Part shown: positions 16,276-23,667 of the stretch, piece by piece | Position numbering within the stretch: position 1 is the first letter of the stretch | Layout: each line of letters opens with the position of its first letter | From: Prevotella sp. UBA4330 | GTDB lineage: Bacteria > Bacteroidota > Bacteroidia > Bacteroidales > Bacteroidaceae | Assembly: GCA_002394385.1 (NCBI GenBank) | Contig: DGTS01000037.1 | Span: 62,819-92,127 of the forward strand | Length of the DNA stretch: 29,309 nucleotides | Reading direction: 5' to 3' | The notes under the pieces: generated by a model | Told to the model about the DNA's origin: nothing | What the model saw: the letters and a program-made list of their open reading frames with translations, nothing else | The model's database searches: none | Position numbers and translations under genes: made by a program

Positions 16276-18522
16276 ATGAAGAAATTGTTTACACTTATTG
16301 CTCTCTTGGCATGCTTCATGGGAGCAAAGGCAGAGTGGGTGACCGATTATTCGTTAGACTACTCTACCAAAACCGGTTTCCCATTCTACGTTATGGGCTA
16401 TGTCCCTGAATGGGTTGACGGTGTGATGACCGACTACGGTGCAAATTTTGGTTACAAGACCGACGCTGAAATGGAAGAAGGCGATTTCAATGAAGTGGGT
16501 ACGGTTACTACACAAGATGGTACTGTTTACCACAAGGTCGCTTTGGATGCGCCAGCATGGCACCAGTATTTCATCGCTGATGGTATTCCTACAGAACTGG
16601 ACGGTACTTACACCTTGAAGGCGATGGTAAAGGCTTCTGAGCCTGTCAATGTTCCAATACAAATGCGTTGGAGTTGGAGCACAGACCCAGCAACAGGTAC
16701 AATGGCTATCGGTACAGAATGGTCTGAGGTAGAGGTAACATTCTCTGGTATTGGCGGAACTGCTTGCTCTCTCATCGCACAGCCAGGTTCTTCAACAGCA
16801 ACAATCGAGTGGAAGAGCATTACCGTTTCTCACAACCAGAAAGCACAGCGTCCTACCACATGGCAGGAGTGGCTTAACAGCGATGGCCAGCCATTCATAA
16901 TGACTGAGGGCGCTGTTAACGATAAGTACATGGGTGACGCAGAGACACCATGGGCAGATCCTAACGTAGCATACAACGATGCTGACAAGAACTTCCTCGT
17001 TTGTGCATGGTCTAAGGAGAAAGGACATAATCTGGCATCTGAGCCTGATAACAACGGCAATTATCCATGGAACCCATTCCCCGCTAACATCGAGGTTGAC
17101 CCAACAGACCCGAGCAACCACGTATTCGTTGTTCATGGTCAGCCAGCAACTACCGAGGGCGATGCTTCTGCATGGGACAACCAGTTCTGGATTCAGTCTC
17201 CACAGGGTTGGAAAGAGGGTACACAGGTTAAGATTCATTTCCGTTACAGAGCCTCAAAGACTGCCAAGGCTGATACTCAGATCCACAAACAGACTCCATC
17301 TGACTACTTGTGGTGGAATGCTATTGGTGAAATTACTTTCACTGAAGAATGGCAGACCGTTGACAAGACCTTCACATTCGACTCCAATATGGCTAATGGT
17401 TGGTCAATGGCATTCAACCTGAACAAGGATGTTAAGGAGGCTGTTGACTTCTATTTCGACGACCTCTCATGGCAGACAATGAAACTCGATGAGGGATTAT
17501 TCGTTGCAGGTGCTAATACCGAAGAGGGTATCGAGTATGACTTCGACAACGCTATCCCATTCGAGTATGATGAAGAGAATGCAATTTACACCGCTACTAT
17601 AGGCGAGGCTGGAGCATACGTTAACCAGGTTATGATTTCTACCGTTCGCGGTAACGATGCTGCGTTCAAGAGCAACACTCTGAAGCCAGAATATGTTGGT
17701 GATTATAATGAAGATGACTGGGCACCGTACACAGAGGCAAGTCTTGCCAAGATTAACCTCCCGGGAACAGGTATATGGAAAGTATATCTTGACACTCAAT
17801 ACTTGTCAATGGCATTCGAGATGCTCGAGGGTACTGTTAAGGAGAACGTTGACATCGTTACTAACCCAACAGAGATTATTATTGAAGGTGTTGAGCGTGA
17901 TGACCTCTCAGATGGAGACAACGTTAGAGAAGAAGAAGGTGGTACAGGCGAGACTTGGGACAACCAGTTCTTCATCCTCGCTAACCGAGTTCTCGAGCCT
18001 AACGAAGAAACTGTTCTTGAGTTCGACTATGTAGCAACTACTGAAGCTGGCACCACAACAGGTACCCACGCTTTACCTGGTCAATACAGAAAGAATGCTA
18101 TCCCTGATTTCACCTTCACAACTGAATTGCAGCACCTCAAGGTTGATTATACTGTTCCTGCTTCGGATTGGGGTGGCAATGCCATCACAGATGCACAGTC
18201 TATCTCATTTGACCTTGCTATGATCAAGGGTGCTAACACCTATACCATCAAGAATGTTAAATGGTATGTGAAAGACGGTAGTAATGCTGAAGGAAAGACT
18301 CCGGAGAATCTGATTAATGCAACAGGTACAAGCAATTTCTGGGTTAAGATTGGTGCAGGCACAGCTCCATACGAGTACGGCACATCTACTGGCATTGAGA
18401 ATGTGGTTGACGGCAACGTTGTTAACGGCAACGGCGCTCTCTATAACATCGCCGGCCAGCGTGTGAACAAGGATTACAAGGGTATTGTCATCCAGAATGG
18501 CAAGAAGTTTATTAACAAATAA
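16276..18522 (+). CDS. Secreted multi-module carbohydrate-binding-like protein with C-terminal sorting-type tail
   Basis: 748 residues, with a cleavable signal peptide (GAKA-E, no lipobox). I read four beta-sandwich units: residues 20-190 (WHQYFIADGIP, YTLKAMVKAS; CBM4-like), 205-402 (WDNQFWIQ, VKIHFRYRAS, VDFYFDDLSW), 403-520 (EGLFVAGAN, reminiscent of SusE/SusF-type domains) and 525-667 (WDNQFFIL, VLEFDYVATT, YTIKNVKWYV). The second and fourth share the WDNQF start and a similar layout, suggesting internal duplication. The last 30 residues (LYNIAGQRVNKDYKGIVIQN and a GKK end) match the tails of the proteins at 19547 and 21395 and resemble type IX secretion sorting domains. No catalytic motif is evident. 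It follows the xylan-uptake operon and is probably a secreted or surface-anchored xylan-binding protein. The exact ligand and anchoring are inferred. Confidence 0.75.
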   Translation: MKKLFTLIALLACFMGAKAEWVTDYSLDYSTKTGFPFYVMGYVPEWVDGVMTDYGANFGYKTDAEMEEGDFNEVGTVTTQDGTVYHKVALDAPAWHQYFIADGIPTELDGTYTLKAMVKASEPVNVPIQMRWSWSTDPATGTMAIGTEWSEVEVTFSGIGGTACSLIAQPGSSTATIEWKSITVSHNQKAQRPTTWQEWLNSDGQPFIMTEGAVNDKYMGDAETPWADPNVAYNDADKNFLVCAWSKEKGHNLASEPDNNGNYPWNPFPANIEVDPTDPSNHVFVVHGQPATTEGDASAWDNQFWIQSPQGWKEGTQVKIHFRYRASKTAKADTQIHKQTPSDYLWWNAIGEITFTEEWQTVDKTFTFDSNMANGWSMAFNLNKDVKEAVDFYFDDLSWQTMKLDEGLFVAGANTEEGIEYDFDNAIPFEYDEENAIYTATIGEAGAYVNQVMISTVRGNDAAFKSNTLKPEYVGDYNEDDWAPYTEASLAKINLPGTGIWKVYLDTQYLSMAFEMLEGTVKENVDIVTNPTEIIIEGVERDDLSDGDNVREEEGGTGETWDNQFFILANRVLEPNEETVLEFDYVATTEAGTTTGTHALPGQYRKNAIPDFTFTTELQHLKVDYTVPASDWGGNAITDAQSISFDLAMIKGANTYTIKNVKWYVKDGSNAEGKTPENLINATGTSNFWVKIGAGTAPYEYGTSTGIENVVDGNVVNGNGALYNIAGQRVNKDYKGIVIQNGKKFINK

Positions 18523-18548
18523 ACATCCCTTATATCAATAATAAAAAG

Positions 18549-18581
18549 GTAACCCTCCACCACGGAGGGTTACTTTTTTTT
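18549..18581 (+). terminator. Intrinsic terminator
   Basis: A perfect 10-bp stem (GTAACCCTCC / GGAGGGTTAC) with a 5-nt loop is followed by eight T residues, 26 bp after the stop of the module protein. It should end transcription of the operon that reaches 18522. Confidence 0.9.
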
Positions 18582-18599
18582 GTCAAATAGCCTCACCCC

Positions 18600-18625
18600 T
18601 CGCTCGGCAATGCCGCTTTGTTCGC
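18600..18625 (+). repeat. Dispersed CGCTCGGC..GCCGCTTT repeat, single copy
   Basis: This single copy of the family described for 25582-25735 reads CGCTCGGCAATGCCGCTTT. It lies just after the terminator in non-coding DNA. The inner CGGCAATGCCG forms a small hairpin. Confidence 0.6.
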
Positions 18626-18705
18626 AAGGGACATCCGTATTAGCGCGTAATTGTTTATCACAATATTTTTGGCAATTATACACTATTTGACCATGTCGCT
18701 AACGT

Positions 18706-18896
18706 CTCCCCGCCCCTGTAGGGGAGGGGCAGGGGTGGGGTCAGCGTTCCGAAAGATGCCGTCCGCGATGCCTCCCCGCCCCTGTAGGGGAAGGGATATG
18801 GGTGGGGTCAGCGTCTTTCTCCCCACAACATCTTTCTTGTTCTTTCTGTCTCCTGCTTTAATATCACTGACCCCACCCCTATCCCCAAGGTCAGTA
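18706..18896. repeat. Cluster of G/C-rich CCCCGCCCCTGTAGGGGAGGGG repeats
   Basis: Two direct copies occur at 18706-18746 and 18772-18814; each starts CTCCCCGCCCCTGTAGGGGA and ends GGTGGGGTCAGCG. A partial inverted copy (CTGACCCCACCCC) lies at 18867-18896. Related copies flank the esterase gene further on (19177-19199, 21099-21127, 21178-21294). Any reading frame through here is made of repeat sequence and is not a convincing gene. Confidence 0.8.
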
Positions 18897-18914
18897 ATAT
18901 TCTAACTATAACGA

Positions 18915-19119
18915 AGCGCCCCAAAGGGGCAATAAGTACATAGCCCAGGGCAGCGCCCTGGGTAACACGCGATTAAAATGTTTTCGCCCTGTAAGGGCAA
19001 AAGATTTGTTTTATGCAGGTAAAAGGGAACACTTTTGCCCTTACAGGGCGTGAGTGTATTGTATTCCGATACCCAGGGCGTTGCCCTGGGCTATGTACTC
19101 ACTGCCCTTTCAGGGCGCT
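18915..19119. repeat. 205-bp imperfect palindrome (BIME/REP-like element)
   Basis: The left arm begins AGCGCCCC, contains TACATAGCCCAGGGC and CGCCCTGTAAGGGC, and is mirrored by a right arm with GCCCTTACAGGGCG, GCCCTGGGCTATGTA and a GGGCGCT end. Each arm also contains its own short hairpins. The central loop is about 28 nt (19002-19031 region). The structure resembles REP-pair elements mobilised in trans by RAYT transposases, but no transposase lies in the window. Confidence 0.8.
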
Positions 19120-19176
19120 TAAATTCAATGTGAACATTCCCACGGCTTGGTGTCCCGAAATACTCTGTACACGATG

Positions 19177-19199
19177 ACTCCCCTACAGGGGCGGGGAGT
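19177..19199 (-). repeat. G/C-rich repeat core, inverted copy
   Basis: ACTCCCCTACAGGGGCGGGGAG is the reverse complement of the core of the 18706 and 21178 repeats. It lies upstream of the CE6 esterase gene. Confidence 0.7.
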
Positions 19200-19284
19200 T
19201 GTTGTTGATGATGCCTAATCGTGTTGTCCTTTTACATCGTAGGAGCACATCACCGAGAGACTTACGTAATGCTTCTCAAAAAGC

Positions 19285-19345
19285 AATATAGCCTATTTTA
19301 CTCAGTAATATAGCCTATTTTACTTTCCAATATAGCCTATTTTAC
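19285..19345. promoter_or_regulatory. Three 17-nt direct repeats at exact 22-bp spacing (possible operator)
   Basis: The sequence AATATAGCCTATTTTAC occurs three times without mismatch, at 19285-19301, 19307-19323 and 19329-19345, separated by 5-nt spacers of different sequence (TCAGT, TTTCC). Each copy contains the dyad ATAG-C-CTAT. The spacing is close to two helical turns, so a protein could occupy all copies on one face of the DNA. It lies 202 bp upstream of the CE6 esterase start. A regulator binding array is plausible; a tandem repeat of no function is the alternative. Confidence 0.55.
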
Positions 19346-19500
19346 CTGACATCTCGGTTGTTGTTGACTAACGACTTGCAGTAGGCAATAGTGTGACATG
19401 ACGCCCATTTCATCGCTCGCCACGCCCACTTTCCCGTTCTTGTGTAACATACGATAAAATATTAGTGATTTGTGAAGAAGAAAAATCGGAAAAATATTAG

Positions 19501-19508
19501 TACCTTTA
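19501..19508 (+). promoter_or_regulatory. Possible -7 element upstream of the CE6 esterase gene
   Basis: TACCTTTA matches TAnnTTTG at all but the last position and lies 39 bp before the ATG. The nearest TTTG (19469-19472) is 28 bp upstream, too far for the normal 19-21 bp spacer. This is a weak prediction, or a promoter that needs an activator. Confidence 0.3.
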
Positions 19509-19546
19509 CACCCGATTTATGAACTTACTGGAATAACATAAACTTT

Positions 19547-21052
19547 ATGAAGAAAATTACTACGTTTGTTATTGTGGCACTGATGCTGATCATGTGCCCA
19601 GATGTAAAAGCCCAAGTAGATCCTAATTTCCATATCTACATCTGTTTCGGACAGTCGAATATGGAAGGCAATGCCCAGTGGGAGGCGCAGGATATGGGTA
19701 ATGTTGACCCCCGTTTCAAGATGCTTGCCACTTGCAATTTTGACAATCCTAAGCGTACACTAGGCAACTGGTATACGGCAACGTGTCCTATCGTCAGCCC
19801 AGTGGGGAAGTTAGGTCCGACAGACTATTTCGGACGTACTATGGTGGCTAACCTTCCCGACCATAAGATAGGCGTCATCGCTGTGGCTATGGGCGGCAGT
19901 CCCATCGAGATGTTCGACAAGGACAAGTATCAGCAGAAACTCAATGACAATGCCAACGAGTGGTGGGCAAAGTTGGCGACATGGTACTATGGCGGCAACC
20001 CCTACGGACGCATCATCGAGATGGCGAAGAAGGCTCAGCAGGTGGGTGTCATCAAGGGCATTCTGCTGCATCAGGGCTGTTCCAACTGCGGTGACCCCAA
20101 CTGGCCCGGCATGGTGAAGAAGATTTATGAAGACATGCTCAGCGACCTCGGCTTACAGGCTGAGGATGTGCCACTGTATGTCGGTGAGGTTGAACACAAG
20201 GGCGATGCTCCGCAGAGCGGCGGTTGTGAGGGCCATAACGTGCAGGTTGCCCGTATCCCCAGTGTTATCCCTACAGGTCATGTGGTGTCTGCCAAGTATC
20301 TTCCAGGCAACGGAGTAGACCCCTGGCACTTCTCCGCTTTAGGATATCGTCAGTTGGGCAAGCGCTATGCTCAGATTGCGCTGAGTGCGGCTTATGGCAT
20401 TGATATAGACTTCGATGAGCCCACAGTTCCCGAAACCTACAAAGCCATCGATGAGCGCATCACAGAAAAGACACCTCTCATAAGCACTCCTTTTGCCATT
20501 GTCAATGAGTCGGAAAACAAGTTGTTCTATGGCCGTTACGAACAGCGCCTTGACTATGGAGGTTATGACAAGGCTTTCCTGGGAATCAACTCTGGCTATA
20601 CCTTTAAGTTGGGTAAAGCCTCTGGCGGTGTCAAGTTGAAACTAATCACGCCAGAAGGCAATGATTATAAAATTGGAGGATATACTGCTTATCTTAACTC
20701 TTCTGCTGTTGACGGCAATCGCTGCTTTATCGCTCATCAGAACGCAGAAGTCAGCAAGGGCGATGTATGGGATATTCAGTATGTAGAAGGCAAGGGCTGG
20801 GCAATTAAGAATGTCGGCACGGGCAAGTATCTGAAGGATGCTACATCACCTGCCAAGTATGACGAGCCTACCTACTTCACCTTCTGTACGCTGAAGGATG
20901 CTACTTCGGGCATCAGTGAAACGGGCATAACAAATACTGAGAGTCGTGTTGCCGCCACAGGCTGGTACACCCTTGACGGCCGCAAACTCAAAGAGAAGCC
21001 TGCCCAGCGCGGATTGTATATCCACAACGGTAAAAAAGTGGTTGTCAAATAG
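19547..21052 (+). CDS. CE6-type acetylxylan esterase (SASA/SGNH fold) with C-terminal beta domain and sorting-type tail
   Basis: 501 residues with a signal peptide (DVKA-Q). The SGNH hydrolase domain (about 25-285) contains FGQSNMEG with nucleophile Ser37, the HQG block (175-177) and DPWH with the Asp258/His261 pair, the pattern of sialate-O-acetylesterase-like/CE6 enzymes that remove acetyl groups from xylan. The usual HQGESN reads HQGCSNCGD here, so Cys178 replaces the common Glu and a second Cys follows at 181. A C-terminal beta-rich domain (about 297-440, with NSGYTFKLGKASGG and VGTGKYLKD) is unassigned and may bind carbohydrate. The last 25 residues (GWYTLDGRKLKEKPAQRGLY and a GKKVVVK end) resemble a type IX sorting tail. 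The nearest relative in the window is the first half of the 27310 protein. The final codons are duplicated downstream of the stop. Confidence 0.85.
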   Translation: MKKITTFVIVALMLIMCPDVKAQVDPNFHIYICFGQSNMEGNAQWEAQDMGNVDPRFKMLATCNFDNPKRTLGNWYTATCPIVSPVGKLGPTDYFGRTMVANLPDHKIGVIAVAMGGSPIEMFDKDKYQQKLNDNANEWWAKLATWYYGGNPYGRIIEMAKKAQQVGVIKGILLHQGCSNCGDPNWPGMVKKIYEDMLSDLGLQAEDVPLYVGEVEHKGDAPQSGGCEGHNVQVARIPSVIPTGHVVSAKYLPGNGVDPWHFSALGYRQLGKRYAQIALSAAYGIDIDFDEPTVPETYKAIDERITEKTPLISTPFAIVNESENKLFYGRYEQRLDYGGYDKAFLGINSGYTFKLGKASGGVKLKLITPEGNDYKIGGYTAYLNSSAVDGNRCFIAHQNAEVSKGDVWDIQYVEGKGWAIKNVGTGKYLKDATSPAKYDEPTYFTFCTLKDATSGISETGITNTESRVAATGWYTLDGRKLKEKPAQRGLYIHNGKKVVVK

Positions 21053-21177
21053 AACTCATCCCTAACGATTGCTCTCCCCTTCGGCCAGCGACCGTTGGCT
21101 CCCCGCCCCTGTAGGGGAGGGGTCAGTAATAAGGAGAAAGAAAAGTGGTTGTCAAATAGAACTCATCCCTAACGATT
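21034..21177. repeat. 107-bp-offset direct duplication of the esterase gene's 3' end
   Basis: The 37 bases at 21034-21070, covering the last codons and stop of the CE6 gene, recur without mismatch at 21141-21177. Between them lies one copy of the G/C-rich repeat (21099-21127), and another follows the second copy, so the segment looks like a tandem duplication with repeat-associated ends. Confidence 0.8.
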
Positions 21178-21294
21178 CCCCGCCCCTGTAGGGGAGGGGC
21201 AGGGGTGGGGTCAGTGATTATAGGGTAAGTAGATAGATGGAGATAGAGGACAACACAGTCCCCACCCCTTGCCCCTCCCCTTCAGGGGCGGGGA
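21178..21294. repeat. Inverted pair of G/C-rich repeats (long hairpin, possible terminator)
   Basis: The copy at 21178-21216 (CCCCGCCCCTGTAGGGGAGG onward to GGTCAGTG) is mirrored by 21259-21294 (CCCCACCCC to GGGGCGGGG), giving a stem of about 36 bp with few mismatches around a loop of about 42 nt. It could stop or insulate transcription between the esterase and the xylanase. There is no long T run, so intrinsic termination is not certain. From 21295 to 21394 I see only AT-rich DNA. Confidence 0.75.
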
Positions 21295-21394
21295 ATTTTA
21301 ATCAGGACTTCAATACAGGCCTATTTATAATGTGGCTCAAATTGTAATAGTAGCCAATTAAGAAAGAATATAATCAATAAATACAACTATAACT

Positions 21395-23509
21395 ATGCGA
21401 AGAACAATTAAAATCAGTGTCTTGCTGGTGGCAGTGCTGTTGCCGGCAATATCATTTGCCCAGATTTCGAGCAATCCGAACAAGTTCTTGGGCAATATCA
21501 CTACAAGAGGTAGTGTGGATGCAGGTGGCGGCGTTCCAAACTTTTACACTCTCTGGAACCAGATTACGTGTGAGAATGAGTCAAAGTGGGCGTCTGTGGA
21601 AGGCACTCGCGGCTCTTTCAACTGGAATGGTGCCGATAACGCATTTACCTACGCAAAGAACCACAACTTCACTTATAAGTTCCACGCACTGGTGTGGGGA
21701 GCGCAGTATCCTGGATGGCTGCCCGACCTGTCGCCGAAGGAGCGTTTTGCTGCTATCACCAACTGGTTCGACCATGCGAAGGCAAAGTTTAACACTCTGC
21801 CGATGATTGACGTGGTGAACGAGGCTGTTGGCAACCATCAGGATGGTAACCCGATGATTAAGGAGTCGCTCGGCGGCGGTGGAAAGACCGGCTACGACTG
21901 GCTCATCAAGGCTTTCGACATGGCATACCAGCGCTGGCCAGATGCTATTCTGATTTACAATGACTACAACTCTATAAGGTATGATTTGAACAACTATATC
22001 ACACTGGTGCAGACTTTGCGCGATGCTGGAGCACCTATCGATGCCTACGGCAACCAGTCGCATGAACTGAGTAACATCAGCGTGGGCGAACTGAAGTCTG
22101 CTCTGGCACAGCAGCAGAATGCCCTGCAAATGCCAATGTTCGTCACAGAGTTGGACATTGACATTGCAAACGACGAACAGCAGAAGTCACAGTACCAGAA
22201 GGTGCTGCCAGTGATGTGGGAGGCTCCCTATTGCGCTGGTGTCACCCTGTGGGGTTATATTCATGGAAGTACTTGGGTGGGCAACTCCGGCCTTTACAAG
22301 AACGGCGTTGAGCGTCCTGCTATGACATGGATAAAGGAGTATATGCAGACCGATGCTGCCAAGAATGCGGTGGGTCCGCTGCCCGGTACCAAGAAGGAGG
22401 CTTCTGTTTATATCCGTCCTGCCGCGCTGAAGGTGGTGAGGGGCGATGTGCTGCCCATCAAGGTGCATGCACGTCTTGCCACCAAGACTATCCAGAAGGT
22501 GGAACTCTACGTGAACGATGAGTTGGTGCAGACCATGACCGAGGCTCCTTATGTGGTGAATTATAATGTCCCGTCAAGCATAACGTCGGGATGGAAGACC
22601 ACAAAGGCAGTGGTCACCGCCACCGACGGCACCACATACGAGCGTTACGGACGCTTCAGTGTGGTGAGTGGCTCCACCAAGCGTGCGCCTTACAATGAAA
22701 GTGTGCCCGAAGTGCCTGGCACGATAAACGCCGATGAATATGACAAGGGCGTTTCTGGCATTACTTACTCTAATGCTACGCGCAACACCAGTACGATTAC
22801 CAAGGACGGACAGTGGATGGACTACACTGTGGATGTAACGGAAGACGGTATCTATACATTTGATGCCACTGTGGCAGCAGCCAATTCCAACGGCCGATTC
22901 CACATTGCAGAGTATGGTCTCGACAGCCTGTCATACCTCACCGAGTTTGTTGAGGTTCCCAATACGGGCGGCACTTCGGTATGGGAGACGATGCACGGCA
23001 AGGTGGTTACAGAACTGAAGGCAGGTCGCCACGTGTTCACACTGCTTGTGGAGAAGGGTGGTTTCTACATCAAGGACATCACCTTCAACCGCTTTGCAGC
23101 GGGCGACGGATCGTGTCTGGTGAAGGCATTCACCGAAGAATATGGCATTGGCGACCACATTACGATATCTGCAAGAGCCTCATCGAAGACCAGCACCGTA
23201 AGCGAAGTAAGGTTCTACGCCGACAATTTGCTGATAGGCACCGATACAGAGTCGCCGTACGATTGCGTCTTCGTTCCAAAAGAGAAGGGTACATACGCTA
23301 TCACCGCTGTTGCCGTGGATGCCGAGGGCAGGGAGAAAACGTCTAATCCTCGTCAACTGAAGGTGACAAGCGATACGCCGACAGACATTCGCACGGTAGT
23401 CAGCGACGACGAGACAGACACCCCGACATATAACATTATGGGTGTGCCGGTTGATGACAGTTATCGTGGCATCGTGATAAAGAATGGCAAGAAGTATATC
23501 AAGAAATAG
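21395..23509 (+). CDS. GH10 endo-beta-1,4-xylanase with Ig-CBM6-Ig modules and sorting-type tail
   Basis: 704 residues with a signal peptide (SFA-Q, about residue 22). The GH10 domain (25-320) is complete: HALVWGAQYPGWL (97-109), acid/base Glu143 in DVVNEA, NDYN (189-192), His223 in GNQSHE, nucleophile Glu252 in TELDID, and LWGYIHGSTW. It should cleave internal xylosidic bonds with retention. Next are an Ig-like domain (about 335-425), a CBM6-like module (about 438-567, with INADEYDKG and DGQWMDYTVDV) and another Ig-like domain (575-658). The tail (YNIMGVPVDDSYRGIVIKNG and a KKYIKK end) matches the sorting-type tails of the 16276 and 19547 proteins. This is the only GH10 in the window with a full catalytic set. 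No strong promoter is visible in the 100 bp upstream. Confidence 0.93.
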   Translation: MRRTIKISVLLVAVLLPAISFAQISSNPNKFLGNITTRGSVDAGGGVPNFYTLWNQITCENESKWASVEGTRGSFNWNGADNAFTYAKNHNFTYKFHALVWGAQYPGWLPDLSPKERFAAITNWFDHAKAKFNTLPMIDVVNEAVGNHQDGNPMIKESLGGGGKTGYDWLIKAFDMAYQRWPDAILIYNDYNSIRYDLNNYITLVQTLRDAGAPIDAYGNQSHELSNISVGELKSALAQQQNALQMPMFVTELDIDIANDEQQKSQYQKVLPVMWEAPYCAGVTLWGYIHGSTWVGNSGLYKNGVERPAMTWIKEYMQTDAAKNAVGPLPGTKKEASVYIRPAALKVVRGDVLPIKVHARLATKTIQKVELYVNDELVQTMTEAPYVVNYNVPSSITSGWKTTKAVVTATDGTTYERYGRFSVVSGSTKRAPYNESVPEVPGTINADEYDKGVSGITYSNATRNTSTITKDGQWMDYTVDVTEDGIYTFDATVAAANSNGRFHIAEYGLDSLSYLTEFVEVPNTGGTSVWETMHGKVVTELKAGRHVFTLLVEKGGFYIKDITFNRFAAGDGSCLVKAFTEEYGIGDHITISARASSKTSTVSEVRFYADNLLIGTDTESPYDCVFVPKEKGTYAITAVAVDAEGREKTSNPRQLKVTSDTPTDIRTVVSDDETDTPTYNIMGVPVDDSYRGIVIKNGKKYIKK

Positions 23510-23512
23510 AGA

Positions 23513-23642
23513 TTAGGAGTGTAGGGGCTTACACGGGGCTCTGCAAACACATGCTCCCCACGGGCTTACACGGAGGTTCTTTGCAAGCAAAGCGGCGAAG
23601 CCGAGCGAGCCCCTACAAACTCCTGCACTCCTGCACTCCTAA
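23513..23642. repeat. Composite inverted repeat between the xylanase and the membrane protein gene
   Basis: The left arm TTAGGAGTGTAGGGGCT (23513-23529) is complementary to parts of 23608-23642 (AGCCCCTAC, then repeats of ACTCCTGC ending CTCCTAA). The interior holds a CGGCGAAGCCG-type copy of the dispersed repeat (23586-23608). It resembles the hairpin at 16138-16214. An ATG at 23551 inside it is not a credible start. Confidence 0.65.
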
Positions 23643-23667
23643 ATACCTAAAAACTCCTAATAAATCA

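Noticed and set aside
18651..18905. An 84-codon + strand frame in the repeat-rich gap
   Set aside because: Most of it is a translation of the G/C-rich intergenic repeats, giving Pro/Arg/Gly-rich sequence with no gene-like features.
19285..19345. A short CRISPR array
   Set aside because: The spacers are only 5 nt and there are only three repeats; no cas genes are present.
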